Source of the DNA: Clostridiales bacterium
GTDB lineage: Bacteria; Bacillota_E; Sulfobacillia; Sulfobacillales; JAIMBI01
Direction: 5' to 3'
NCBI GenBank assembly: GCA_027318915.1
Contig: DAHVOH010000008.1
Coordinates: forward strand, 1 to 64,000
Length of the DNA: 64,000 bases
This document shows positions 8,722 to 17,773 of this stretch, piece by piece. Position numbers and translations under genes: made by a program. Every line of letters begins with the position of its first letter. Within the stretch, counting starts at the first letter, position 1. The notes under the pieces are model-generated. The model ran no database searches, had not been told where the DNA came from, and worked only from the letters and a program-made list of their open reading frames with translations.

Positions 8722-10398
8722 TCAGCGGGAGCGGCGCCCCTGATACCAACGCCACACCAATTGAAAGGCGGAAAAGCCGAACGCGAAGTCGGCCGACTCG
8801 GTCCAGTGGAGCGTCAGGAGCCACACGCCCAGGACGGCGAACCCGGTGACGTAGAACGCGGCGGTCAATTCGGCCAGCCGGCGGTTAATGTCTTTCAAGT
8901 GCCGGCTGCCGATTTCCCAGCGGATGCCGGTCTCCAATTCGCCGTCGTCAATGCGGCGCATCACCCGCAGCGCGGTGGGCGGGAGGGCCAGCGTCGATCC
9001 GGCCCAGTCCTGCGCCCGTCGCACGAAGTATCCCACGGGGCCGCCGGCTTCGTCGGTCACGAAGCGGCTGGCGTACGGCCGGAACAGGTCAATCAGGTTC
9101 ACCGAGGGGTCAAGCGACTCCGCCAGTCCCACCAGCATGCTGATGGCGCGTCCCAGAAAGGCGAAGGCGGCGGGAAACTGGATGGGCTCCTCCCGCACCA
9201 GCTGCTCCAAGTCGCGCAGCAGGCTTTCAATGTCCAGCTGGCTGATGTCCGTGAGCGTCTCCGCGTAATAACGCTCCAGGAGATAGGCAGCCCGGGCGCG
9301 CAGCGCGCGCAGGTCGGCGTCCGGCCGGACGACGCCCAGGGCCACCAGACTGTCCACCACCACGGTCGGTCGCCGCTCGGAGACGCCGACGAAGAGCCGG
9401 CGAATGTGGCGCCGCACGGCCGGCGTGATCTGGCCGGTCATGCCGTAATCCAGCAGGACGATGCGGCCGTCGGGCTCCACCAGGATGTTGCCGGCGTGGG
9501 GATCGGCGTGAAAGAACCCGGTGTTCATGACCATGTGCAGGTAGAGGTGAATCACCCGCTCGGCGAGCTGTTTGCGCGAGACGCCGGCGCGGTCGAGACC
9601 GGCGAGGTCGGAAATCTTGATGCCGGTGCACAGCTCCATGGCCAGCACGTGGCGGGTGCTGAGCTCGTGGTAGACGGTCGGCACCTTAAGCCAGGGCAGG
9701 TCGCGGCAGTCTTCCGCGATGCGGGCGGCATTGGCCGATTCGTGCTCGTAGTCCAGCTCTTCGTAGATGGTGCGGCGGAACTCCTCGAAGAGCGCGGCGA
9801 GGTCAAACGTGCGGCCGAAGGAGGTCAGCCGGCGGGTCAACGTCACCACGATGCGAAGCGCCCGCAGGTCGGCCGCCACGATGGCGGCGATGTGGGGTCG
9901 TTGGATTTTCACGGCCAGCGCTTGGCCCGACCATGCCTCGGCGCGGTACACTTGGCCTAGCGAGGCCGAGGCCAGCGGCTCGGGATCGAAGGATCGAAAG
10001 AGGCGGTCTTTGTCCGGCAGTTCGTGGGCCAGAATAGCCTCCAGCGCCGGCCAGGGATCGGGTTGAACGGCATCTTGCAGGGACTGCAGTTCCTGGATGT
10101 AGGGTTGCGGCAAGACGTCCACACGGCTGGACAGGAATTGGCCGACCTTGACCAACAGGCCGCCCATAACCTCGGCCGTGCGCCTAAAGCGCCGCGCCTG
10201 GCGCCGAAACAGCGGATCCAACTGTGGCCGCACGGCGTCCCGGCCGTAGACCCGGACGCGGATCTGCAGGAACCAGAGTTCGAACAGAATGCTGAAGAAG
10301 AGGCGAAGCACCATGAAGACGCGCACGGCGGGACGGATGGGTACCCGTCCTCGCTCTGCCCCCGGGTGCGCTATACTGATGGCATCTGTGGTAGACAT
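8722..10398 (-). CDS. UbiB/ABC1 family atypical kinase
   Basis: A 558-residue member of the UbiB/AarF/ABC1 protein-kinase-like family, which supports isoprenoid quinone metabolism in other bacteria. It carries the family KxGQ motif (KVGQ, residues 84-87), the alanine-rich loop ASASLGQVYRA, the VKIQRP lysine segment, HADPHAGNILV and LLDYGMTG for metal binding, and two hydrophobic segments near the C-terminus (about 510-550). The ATG at 10398 follows GGAGG on the minus strand. It is transcribed divergently from cdaA with an 84-base gap. Quinone-related function is by family; nothing local confirms it. Confidence 0.9.
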   Translation of the reverse strand: MSTTDAISIAHPGAERGRVPIRPAVRVFMVLRLFFSILFELWFLQIRVRVYGRDAVRPQLDPLFRRQARRFRRTAEVMGGLLVKVGQFLSSRVDVLPQPYIQELQSLQDAVQPDPWPALEAILAHELPDKDRLFRSFDPEPLASASLGQVYRAEAWSGQALAVKIQRPHIAAIVAADLRALRIVVTLTRRLTSFGRTFDLAALFEEFRRTIYEELDYEHESANAARIAEDCRDLPWLKVPTVYHELSTRHVLAMELCTGIKISDLAGLDRAGVSRKQLAERVIHLYLHMVMNTGFFHADPHAGNILVEPDGRIVLLDYGMTGQITPAVRRHIRRLFVGVSERRPTVVVDSLVALGVVRPDADLRALRARAAYLLERYYAETLTDISQLDIESLLRDLEQLVREEPIQFPAAFAFLGRAISMLVGLAESLDPSVNLIDLFRPYASRFVTDEAGGPVGYFVRRAQDWAGSTLALPPTALRVMRRIDDGELETGIRWEIGSRHLKDINRRLAELTAAFYVTGFAVLGVWLLTLHWTESADFAFGFSAFQLVWRWYQGRRSR

Positions 10399-10482
10399 GG
10401 CCCTGCCTCCGAGTTCCAGAGTAACATACAGGGTTTTCCTGGCTCGGGCCCGAGCGCACGGTCAAAGTCCGGGTGGTGTGCC

Positions 10483-11307
10483 GTGCTGACGTTCATCGGG
10501 TCACTGAGTTGGTCGGGCTGGCTCTTGTCGCTGGTCGACATCTCCATCGTGGCCTATGGCTTTTATCGCTTGCTCAAACTGATTCGCGGCACCCGGGCCA
10601 TCCAACTGGTCAAGGGCATCATCATCGTGCTGGTGGCGGTGCCGGTGTCCCAATGGCTGCATCTGAACGCCACGCACGAAATCCTGTCGGACATCGAGGT
10701 GATGCTGACGGTCGCCATCCCGGTCGTGTTCCAGCCGGAACTGCGCCGCGCGCTGGAGCAGCTGGGACAGGGGCGCTTCTTTGGGGAGCCGTTTCTGCTG
10801 CCCCACGAAGAAGTGGACATGGCGCGCGTGATTGACGAGGTGGCTCGTGCCTGCGACCATTTGGCCCAGTCGCGCACCGGCGCCCTTATCGTCATGGAGC
10901 GTCAGACCGGGCTGCGGGAATATGCGGCGACCGGGGTGCCGTTGGAAGCGGTGGTGACGGCCGCGCTGCTGGAAAACATCTTCGTGCCCAACACCCCCCT
11001 GCACGATGGGGCGGCCATCATTCGCGGGGATCGGGTGGTGGCGGCGGGCGCGTTCTTGCCGCTGACCGACAGTGCCCGTCCCGGCAGTGAACTGGGCAGC
11101 CGGCACCGCGCGGCCCTGGGTTTGAGCGAGCAGTCGGACGCCGTGGTCGTCGTCGTGTCGGAGGAGACGGGATGGATCTCGGTGGCGGTGGAGGGGCACT
11201 TGAACCGTCGCCTGGATGATCGGACGCTGCGCGAGATGTTGACCGAGTTGATCCGCTCCAAGCCCCATACCCCTCTGTGGATCTGGCAGAGGGGGTCGGG
11301 GCGCTGA
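10483..11307 (+). CDS. cdaA: Diadenylate cyclase CdaA
   Basis: A 274-residue membrane-bound diadenylate cyclase that joins two ATP into cyclic di-AMP. About three N-terminal membrane segments (residues 1-75) precede the DAC domain, whose catalytic signatures are intact: DGA at about 175-177 and RHR at about 208-210 in GSRHRAALGLSEQSD. I chose GTG 10483 (protein begins LTFIGSLSWSGW) because longer upstream readings are antisense to the UbiB gene. The stop overlaps the cdaR start (TGATG). The order cdaA-cdaR-glmM-glmS is the conserved Bacillota arrangement linking c-di-AMP with cell-wall precursor supply. Confidence 0.96.
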   Translation: MLTFIGSLSWSGWLLSLVDISIVAYGFYRLLKLIRGTRAIQLVKGIIIVLVAVPVSQWLHLNATHEILSDIEVMLTVAIPVVFQPELRRALEQLGQGRFFGEPFLLPHEEVDMARVIDEVARACDHLAQSRTGALIVMERQTGLREYAATGVPLEAVVTAALLENIFVPNTPLHDGAAIIRGDRVVAAGAFLPLTDSARPGSELGSRHRAALGLSEQSDAVVVVVSEETGWISVAVEGHLNRRLDDRTLREMLTELIRSKPHTPLWIWQRGSGR

Positions 11308-12218
11308 TGGACTGGCTGTTTGACAACGACACGGCGCTCAAAATCCTGTCCGTGGTGGTGGCGGTCGCGATCTGGGTCGGGGTCAACGCCAACACGCCCC
11401 AGGCGGCCGAGCGCCAGCTCGGGCCGGTGGGCGTGGCTTGGCTGTTGCCGGACCATTCCCGGCTGACGGTGGTGACGATACGGCCGACGGAGGTGACTAT
11501 CAAAATCAAGGGATCGGGAAGCGCGGTGGACAGCAACGCGGCCGAGGCGTTGGTGAACTTGCAGCAGGTGACCCGACCCGGCACCTATTCCGAGAAGGTC
11601 CAGGTGACGGTGCCCACCGGCACCTCCTTGGTCAGTGTCACCCCGGCTACGGTGGAGGTCACCCTGGAGGAGGAGATCAGCCGGACGTTTGCCGTGCACG
11701 TGGAGGCCTCCGGCTCGCCGATGCAGGGCTACGGCGTGCTGGCCATGCACTTGGTGCAGCGCGACGCCACCGTCAGCGGGCCGTCAAATCAGGTGGACAA
11801 GGTGCACGCGGTGGTGGCGCGGGTTCCGGTGAGCGGGCAGAGCGCCTCGTTTTCGACGCAGGTGGCGCTCGCCGCGGTCAATGCCGCCGGCGCGCCCGTG
11901 AAGGGCGTGCAGGTGACGCCGGCGCTGCGCACGGTGAATGTCACGCTGTCCCCGGTCAAAACGCTGCCGGTGACGGTGAAGTATTCCGGGACCCCGGCGA
12001 CCGGGTTGACCGTCACGCAGATTGAAGTGAGCCCCTTGCACATCCAGGTTTATGGGACGGCGTCGGCCCTGGCCGGCCTGACCGCGGTGTTCACCAATCC
12101 CGTGAACATTGCCGGGGCCAACGCCAACGTGACCACCGAGGCGTCTTTGAATCTGCCCAGCGGCGTGACGCTGGCGGTGCCCGACACCGTGGCCGTCACG
12201 ATTGACATCGGCCCCTGA
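11307..12218 (+). CDS. cdaR: CdaR/YbbR-domain regulator of CdaA
   Basis: A 303-residue protein with one N-terminal membrane anchor (about residues 8-27, LKILSVVVAVAIWVGVN) and an extracytoplasmic region of repeated YbbR-type beta domains rich in Val and Thr, for example VTVPTGTSLVSVTPATVEVTLEE. Family members bind and modulate CdaA. The ATG at 11307 overlaps the cdaA stop by one base, so translation is probably coupled. An in-frame ATG 30 bases further up is possible but lies within cdaA. The C-terminus has a further repeat and no second membrane segment. Confidence 0.92.
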   Translation: MDWLFDNDTALKILSVVVAVAIWVGVNANTPQAAERQLGPVGVAWLLPDHSRLTVVTIRPTEVTIKIKGSGSAVDSNAAEALVNLQQVTRPGTYSEKVQVTVPTGTSLVSVTPATVEVTLEEEISRTFAVHVEASGSPMQGYGVLAMHLVQRDATVSGPSNQVDKVHAVVARVPVSGQSASFSTQVALAAVNAAGAPVKGVQVTPALRTVNVTLSPVKTLPVTVKYSGTPATGLTVTQIEVSPLHIQVYGTASALAGLTAVFTNPVNIAGANANVTTEASLNLPSGVTLAVPDTVAVTIDIGP

Positions 12219-12296
12219 GGGTCTCCCGGCCCCAAACCGACGCGCTCGGGTGCGGCCGCTGGACAACCGGATCGAGGAAGCGGAGGCGCAGAGCCC

Positions 12297-13646
12297 ATGG
12301 CATTGTTTGGGACAGACGGCGTACGCGGCGTCGCCAATGACACCTTGACCGCCGAACTGGCTTACCGGGTGGCCGGCGCGGTGGGTGCCCGACTCGGGCC
12401 GGGGGCCCGCGTCCTGATTGGACGGGATACCAGGGTTTCTGGGCCCATGCTGGAGGCCGCCTCGGTGGCCGGCCTGACCGAGGCCGGCGTGGAGACCGTG
12501 AGCCTCGGGGTGGCGCCCACCCCGGCCGTGGCGGCGCTGGTGCCCCGGTGCCATGCCCAGGCCGGGCTGGTGATATCCGCCAGCCACAACCCGCCTGAGT
12601 ACAACGGCCTGAAATGGCTGGCGGGCGATGGCCGGAAATGGCCCGAAGCCGTTGAGGCGGACGTCGCACGGGCAGTGGACCGGGGGGTCCGCGGGCGGGT
12701 TCCGTCCATGGACTTGGGTGCCTGGCGAGCATGGCCGGAAGCCCTGGAGCAGTATCGGAGCCGACTGGTGGGGCTGTTTGCCGGCCGCGTCCCGAAAGTG
12801 CGGGCGGTCGTGGATCTGGCGCACGGGGCCGCCGGCGTGACCGCGCCGGAGGTGTTGGAGCGGCTCGGGATAGCCTGTGACGTCTGGTACGGTGAGCCCC
12901 GGGGGGCTCTCATCAACCGGCAGTGCGGCGCCACGCATCCCGAGGTGCTGGCCCACGCCGTCCGGGTCACCGGCGCCGACATCGGCTTTGCGTTCGACGG
13001 TGACGCGGATCGCGTGATGGTGGCCGATGGGTCCGGCCGCATCCTGAACGGGGATGCCGTGCTGTATCTGCTGGCGCTGGGGATGCGCGCCGAGGGGCGG
13101 CTGCGCGAGGACCGGGTTGTCGCCACGGTCATGTCCAACCTGGCGCTTGAGCACGCGTTGGCGGCCCACGGCATTGCGATGGAGCGCACCCCAGTCGGCG
13201 ATCGCTGGGTGGCCGACCGCATGGCGGAAACGGGTGCGGTGCTGGGCGGCGAGCAGTCGGGCCATATCATCCTGGCCGACTGGGCGGTGACGGGCGATGG
13301 ACTGCTCACGGCGCTGGCCGTTCTGGCGGAAATGCAGCGCAGCGGCCGCCCCGCCTCGGAGCTGGCCGTCGACCTGACGCCCTACCCGCAGTTGTTGAAG
13401 AATGTTAAACTGGGGCAGATTCCGCCCGATTGGGACGAACGCCCTGAGATTAAAGAGGCCGTGCGGGCCTGCGCCGCCGATCTGGGAGCGGACGGGCGCG
13501 TTTTCATCCGCCCTTCGGGCACAGAACCGCTGTTGCGCATAATGTTGGAGGGGAGGGATGTCGACCGCATTCAGTCATGGGCCGACCGCTTGGCGGCGGT
13601 CGTTCAGGAGGTGCTGGAGTCGGCAACGGAGCCTCTCGGACAGTAG
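12297..13646 (+). CDS. glmM: Phosphoglucosamine mutase GlmM
   Basis: A 449-residue phosphohexomutase converting glucosamine-6-phosphate to glucosamine-1-phosphate for UDP-GlcNAc synthesis. It begins with the family N-terminus LFGTDGVRGVAND, carries the phosphoserine loop VISASHNPPEYNG (Ser96), the metal-binding DGDADR at about 234-239, the sugar-binding GEQSGHI, and the phosphate-binding RPSGTEPLLRIM near the C-terminus. The ATG has an AGGAAGCGGAGG purine stretch upstream. It is followed directly by the glmS ribozyme and glmS, so substrate and product enzymes are adjacent. Confidence 0.97.
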   Translation: MALFGTDGVRGVANDTLTAELAYRVAGAVGARLGPGARVLIGRDTRVSGPMLEAASVAGLTEAGVETVSLGVAPTPAVAALVPRCHAQAGLVISASHNPPEYNGLKWLAGDGRKWPEAVEADVARAVDRGVRGRVPSMDLGAWRAWPEALEQYRSRLVGLFAGRVPKVRAVVDLAHGAAGVTAPEVLERLGIACDVWYGEPRGALINRQCGATHPEVLAHAVRVTGADIGFAFDGDADRVMVADGSGRILNGDAVLYLLALGMRAEGRLREDRVVATVMSNLALEHALAAHGIAMERTPVGDRWVADRMAETGAVLGGEQSGHIILADWAVTGDGLLTALAVLAEMQRSGRPASELAVDLTPYPQLLKNVKLGQIPPDWDERPEIKEAVRACAADLGADGRVFIRPSGTEPLLRIMLEGRDVDRIQSWADRLAAVVQEVLESATEPLGQ

Positions 13647-13649
13647 CCC

Positions 13650-13785
13650 AGCGAGCGCCGGAACCCCGATGGCGGGGTTGACGAGGTGAGGGATCTCGAG
13701 TGATTCGGCGGGTGACCTCCGGCTTCTCGGCAGCCGTCAACGGCGGGACAAAGGGTCGGCAGCGATGCCGCCACAAAGCCGCCTG
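13650..13785 (+). ncRNA. glmS ribozyme (GlcN6P-activated self-cleaving riboswitch)
   Basis: The leader of glmS shows the glmS ribozyme consensus in order: GAGCGCC at the cleavage end, a short paired element AACCCC/GGGGTT, the invariant GTTGACGAGG, ATCGA equivalent ATCTCGAG, TTCGGCGGGTGACCTCCGG, the CAGCCGTCAACGGCGG stretch, and a closing GGCGG/CCGCC pairing. Cleavage is expected between A13654 and G13655. With glucosamine-6-phosphate bound, self-cleavage exposes the mRNA to decay and lowers GlmS, a known feedback loop in Bacillota. It begins just after the glmM stop, so it acts inside the operon. Confidence 0.93.
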
Positions 13786-13823
13786 GCCGGGCCCGACAAT
13801 CTATGCGAAAGGCGCGAGCATGG

Positions 13824-15641
13824 GTGTGCGGGATTGTCGGGTATGTGGGCGCGGACGCCGCGCTGCCTTTTCTATTGGACGGCTTGCAGCAGCTCGAATA
13901 TCGGGGATATGATTCGGCCGGCGTGGCGCTGGTCGAGCGGGACGGCATTGTCGTGCAGAAATCGGCGGGGCGTCTTGCCGTGCTGACCGCCGCCATGGAT
14001 CGGAGCAGTGGGGCGCGGACGGGGATTGGACACACGCGCTGGGCAACGCACGGGGCGCCGACGGACGAGAACGCGCATCCGCATACGGACTGCCGCGGTC
14101 GCATCGCCGCGGTCCACAACGGCATCATTGAGAACTACCGGGCGCTCCGTGAGATGCTCCTCGCCCGGGGCCACGTGTTTGTCAGCGAAACCGACACGGA
14201 AGTGATTCCGCATCTCCTGGAGGAACAGGGCCGAATCCCCTTCGTGGACGCGGCGCGCCGTGTGCGGGCTCAGTTGGAGGGCGCCTATGCCTTTCTCGCC
14301 GTCAGCGCCGACGAACCCGAGACCTTAATCGCGGTCCGCGAGGCGAGCCCTTTGGTCATCGGCCTGGGCACGACCGGCAGTTATGTGGCGTCCGACATGA
14401 CCGCCCTCTTGCCCTACACCCGTTCGATGCTGGTGTTGGACAACGGCGAGCTGGCGATGGTCCAGCAGCGTCAGATCGCCGTTTGGGATCGCAGGGAGCG
14501 GCGGGTCGACCGTCCGCCGACCCATATCGATTGGACGCCGGAACAGGCGTCCCGCGGTGGGTATCCACACTTCATGCTCAAGGAAATCCACGAGCAGCCG
14601 GACGCGTGGTCCGACTGTCTGCGGGGCCGGATCGGCACCGAGGGCGAGGTGGTGCCGGAGGAATTGGGGCTCGCGCCCGACGATCTGGAGGCGGTCGAGC
14701 GTCTGCAGCTGGTGGCCGCCGGGACCGCCTATCACGCCGCCCTGATAGCGGCCCGCTGGATCGAAGAGTGGGCGCGGATCCCCGTCGACGTGGACGTGGC
14801 CTCGGAGTTTCGCTATGGAAACCCCCTTCTGCCCCCGGGCACCGTCGTCTGTGCCGTGAGCCAGTCGGGCGAGACGATGGACACCTTGGCCAGTGTGGCA
14901 TTGGCCAGAGGCGCCGGGGTGCCGGTGTGGGCGGTGACCAACGTGGTGGGATCGACGCTGGCGCGCGAGGCGGATCGCGTCTTGTTCACGCGGGCGGGGC
15001 CCGAGGTGGCCGTCGCGTCCACCAAGGCCTACACGACTCAGCTGCTGGTGCTGGCCATGCTGGCCGGGAGCTTGGCGGTTCGGCGAGGGCGCATGGACGC
15101 CGGGCAGCTGGGGCCCTCTCTGCAGCAACTGCCGCAGCTCGCGGCCTCGTGGTTTCAGGCGGAGCCGGATTTCGGTCCGGTCGTCGCCCGCCTGCGGAGT
15201 CGGCCGAGCGTCTTCTACATCGGCCGCGGAGTCGACTATCCTTTGGCGCTGGAGGGGCAGCTGAAGCTGAAAGAAATCTCCTATATCCATGCCGAGGCTT
15301 ATCCGGCGGGAGAACTGAAGCACGGGACCCTGGCCCTGATTGAGCCCGGCGTCCCGGTGGTGGCGGTCGTTTCCGCGGCCGAGCTGCTGGCCAAGGTGAG
15401 GTCCAACATCGCGGAGGTCAAGGCCCGCGGCGGCCACGTGGTGGGGATTCTTCCCGCGTCCCTGTCGGAGCGGTTGCAGGATCTGCTGGACGAAGCCATC
15501 ACGGTGCCCGATTCCGATCCGAAGCTCGCTCCGGTGCTCCTGGCCCTGCCGCTGCAGTTGGTCGCCTACTACGTGGCCGTGGCGCGGGGCATGGACGTGG
15601 ATAAGCCGCGGAACTTGGCGAAGTCGGTCACGGTGGAATAG
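13824..15641 (+). CDS. glmS: Glucosamine-6-phosphate synthase GlmS (isomerizing)
   Basis: A 605-residue class II glutamine amidotransferase making glucosamine-6-phosphate from fructose-6-phosphate and glutamine. The catalytic cysteine must follow the initiator directly, so the start is GTG 13824 (protein V-CGIVGYVG), not the in-frame ATG 21 bases earlier, which would bury the cysteine. The glutaminase domain (1-240, HTRWATHG, HNGIIEN) is followed by two SIS domains (about 285-420 with SQSGETMDT; 455-600 with AEAYPAGELKHG), ending in DKPRNLAKSVTVE. Expression is under the upstream ribozyme. Confidence 0.97.
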   Translation: MCGIVGYVGADAALPFLLDGLQQLEYRGYDSAGVALVERDGIVVQKSAGRLAVLTAAMDRSSGARTGIGHTRWATHGAPTDENAHPHTDCRGRIAAVHNGIIENYRALREMLLARGHVFVSETDTEVIPHLLEEQGRIPFVDAARRVRAQLEGAYAFLAVSADEPETLIAVREASPLVIGLGTTGSYVASDMTALLPYTRSMLVLDNGELAMVQQRQIAVWDRRERRVDRPPTHIDWTPEQASRGGYPHFMLKEIHEQPDAWSDCLRGRIGTEGEVVPEELGLAPDDLEAVERLQLVAAGTAYHAALIAARWIEEWARIPVDVDVASEFRYGNPLLPPGTVVCAVSQSGETMDTLASVALARGAGVPVWAVTNVVGSTLAREADRVLFTRAGPEVAVASTKAYTTQLLVLAMLAGSLAVRRGRMDAGQLGPSLQQLPQLAASWFQAEPDFGPVVARLRSRPSVFYIGRGVDYPLALEGQLKLKEISYIHAEAYPAGELKHGTLALIEPGVPVVAVVSAAELLAKVRSNIAEVKARGGHVVGILPASLSERLQDLLDEAITVPDSDPKLAPVLLALPLQLVAYYVAVARGMDVDKPRNLAKSVTVE

Positions 15642-16125
15642 GCGCGGGTGGGGGTTGATGCCAACCCGCCGAGCTGACGGTGGGCGATGTGACGATGTCA
15701 CTGTGCGGTCCGGACACAGCAGGCGCCGTGGGGCGGTGTCGGATCGGAGATCTGAACGGCGGTTACGGCGGCGCCCCGCCGCGCAAGGGCCCTGATGGGT
15801 CGGTCTCGGCGCGACTGGACGGGGTGCTGCTGGCCCATCGCGGGCGGGCGGCTCCCCGCGGCGGGGCACGTGGAACCTCCCGGCTCCGGCGGACCGGCTG
15901 GGACGCCCGCAAGAGGGTGCTCCTCGTCGCCCCCCGCTCGGGCGAGAGATGAGGCCGCACTATCAGGGGATGCGGATGGCCGGATCCGCATCCCCCCGGT
16001 CCGAAGCTCGATCCGTCGTCCGAAACCCGCCGCGTTGGTCGCGGACCGGGTGCGTGCGGTATGGTAGGAGCAGGACATCGGTGTGGCCGAGCGGCCCGGC
16101 CTCAAATGCGTTGGGCGGTGACAGG
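15642..16125 (+). other. Intergenic region after glmS
   Basis: This 484-base stretch holds no reading frame with family resemblance or coding-like character. Its only clear structure is the 12-bp hairpin at 15966-15995. Short open frames here are arginine- and glycine-rich, as expected from noncoding GC-rich DNA. Confidence 0.6.
15966..15995 (+). terminator. Perfect 12-bp hairpin, U-less terminator candidate
   Basis: GGGGATGCGGAT (15966-15977) pairs perfectly with ATCCGCATCCCC (15984-15995) across a six-base loop. It lies about 325 bases after glmS and 130 before the ABC transporter. There is no T-run, so it is either a U-less terminator or another RNA structure. Confidence 0.5.
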
Positions 16126-17061
16126 GTGGAGGCGGCAGCGGTTGAGTGCCGCGGTTTGACGCGTCGATTCGGACGGCAGACCGCCATTTCCTCTTTGGAG
16201 TTTGCCGTGCCGCAGGGGGCGGTGTTTGGATTTCTGGGGCCGAACGGGGCCGGCAAGACGACAACGGTCCGCCTCATGGTCGGCATCCTGCGCCCCACGG
16301 CGGGCACCGTGCGGGTGATGGGAATAGACCCGGTGGTGCAAGGTGAGCTGGTGCGCTCGCAGTGCGGCGTCGTTCTGGACCAAGTGGGCCTCTATGAGCG
16401 GCTGACCGCACGACAAAACCTGGAGTTTGCGGCTAGGGTGGCGCGTCTCGATACCGAGCGGAGACGGGAGGCGGTGGAGACCGCTCTCTACCGCGTGGAG
16501 CTGTGGGATCGGCGCGACGATCGCGTCTCGGGCTTCAGCAAAGGCATGCGGCAAAAATTGGGTTTGGCGCGGGCGCTCATCAGCGATCCTCCCCTGCTGA
16601 TCTTGGACGAGCCGACGTCGGGACTGGATCCCGAAAACATTGTCATGGTGCGCGAGCTCCTGGCCTCGTTGGCCGCCGAGGGGGGCCGCACCATCTTTCT
16701 CTGCACCCATCTCCTGTCGGAAGCGCAGCGCGTCTGCACAGAGGTTGCCATCATTCAACGGGGCCGTTTGCTGGCTCTCGGACCTCCGGACCAAATCGGC
16801 GGCCAAGGCGTTCCGACGGTGCGGCTGCGGCTCAGCGGCCTCGACCCCGAACGGGCGGGCGCCCTGCCGCTGCCCGGCGGAGCTCGACTCACGTTCCTGG
16901 GACACGATGAATGGCGGGCGACGGTGAGCCAACCGGAGGAGATTGAAGGCATTGTCGCGGCGCTGGTGAGCGCGAAGGTGGGGGTGCGGGCTGTAGTGCC
17001 CGAGCAGGCCTCGCTGGAAGACGTGTATCTCCGGGTGGTGGGAGGAACCCAAAGTGACTGA
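16126..17061 (+). CDS. ABC transporter ATP-binding protein
   Basis: A 311-residue ATPase subunit of an ABC-2-type exporter. Walker A is GPNGAGKTT, the signature is degenerate but recognisable (VSGFSKGMRQKLGLARALI), Walker B is LLILDEPTSGLDP, and the switch histidine is in LCTHLLSEAQR. A C-terminal extension of about 90 residues follows the nucleotide-binding domain, as in drug and antibiotic exporters of this type. GTG 16126 gives the usual N-terminus VEAAAVECRGLTRRFG; TTG 16111 is a possible alternative. The stop overlaps the permease start by eight bases, so the two form one transporter. Substrate is unknown. Confidence 0.92.
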   Translation: MEAAAVECRGLTRRFGRQTAISSLEFAVPQGAVFGFLGPNGAGKTTTVRLMVGILRPTAGTVRVMGIDPVVQGELVRSQCGVVLDQVGLYERLTARQNLEFAARVARLDTERRREAVETALYRVELWDRRDDRVSGFSKGMRQKLGLARALISDPPLLILDEPTSGLDPENIVMVRELLASLAAEGGRTIFLCTHLLSEAQRVCTEVAIIQRGRLLALGPPDQIGGQGVPTVRLRLSGLDPERAGALPLPGGARLTFLGHDEWRATVSQPEEIEGIVAALVSAKVGVRAVVPEQASLEDVYLRVVGGTQSD

Positions 17062-17773
17062 CCTGGGTACGGTGATGTGGAAGGAAGTGGCCGAGTTTGT
17101 GGGCAACCGCCGCTTTCTCCGCGTGTTTGCGGTGGCCGTTCTGGCCATGGGGATTCTGCCGGCCTTGGCGTTCGCGCACCATCAAACCGGCCCGGCTGGC
17201 CTCCGCCCGCTTTTTCTCCTGGTGCGGGTCGTGTATGCGCTGTTTGCCTGCGCCATTGTCGTCGCGCAGACGGCGCCGGATCTGGTCTTGCATGAGAGGG
17301 TGGGGCACACGTTGGACTACTTACTCACCACCCGACTTCCCGACGGGGCCATCTTTGGCGGCAAAGTGCTGGTGGCGGCGGCCGTCGGTTACGTGGCGGC
17401 TCTGGCGGCCTTGATGTTGCAGCTGGCGGTGGCGGCCGTCCTCAGCGGCGAAGGCTGGCGCTGGCTCTTCCTGGCGTTGCCCCCAGGAAGGATTTTGGCA
17501 TTCGGCCTGACCGCCGGCCTCAGCCTGTATGTGGCCGTCATCGGCACCTTCGTCGCCCTGCGCGTGGGCGAGCAGCGCGCGGCGTACATGGCCACCATCT
17601 TGTCCGTGGGACTCTTGACCGTGCCCTTCTTGCTCGGCTGGGTGCATCTGTCTCTCACCGCCGCATGGCTGGGGCGGGCCACCGGGGCCTTTGGCTTGAT
17701 CAGCATCCTGCTGGGCTTGGTGGGGCTCACCTTGTTTCGCCGCGAAATGCTGGTGCTGTATCTGCAGGAGTAG
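17054..17773 (+). CDS. ABC-2 type transporter permease
   Basis: A 239-residue integral membrane protein with about six hydrophobic segments (near residues 25-45, 55-75, 100-125, 140-165, 175-195, 205-225). It starts with a short cytoplasmic helix (TVMWKEVAEFVGNRRF) typical of ABC-2 permeases. GTG 17054 lies inside the ATPase gene end, which supports coupled translation and a two-component exporter. It is smaller than many ABC-2 permeases. No substrate-binding protein is nearby, consistent with export. Confidence 0.85.
   Translation: MTDLGTVMWKEVAEFVGNRRFLRVFAVAVLAMGILPALAFAHHQTGPAGLRPLFLLVRVVYALFACAIVVAQTAPDLVLHERVGHTLDYLLTTRLPDGAIFGGKVLVAAAVGYVAALAALMLQLAVAAVLSGEGWRWLFLALPPGRILAFGLTAGLSLYVAVIGTFVALRVGEQRAAYMATILSVGLLTVPFLLGWVHLSLTAAWLGRATGAFGLISILLGLVGLTLFRREMLVLYLQE

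Noticed and set aside
16080..16125. tRNA-Ser/Leu-like D-arm sequence (GTGTGGCCGAGCGG)
   Set aside because: No anticodon arm, T-arm or acceptor pairing follows, so it is not a tRNA gene.
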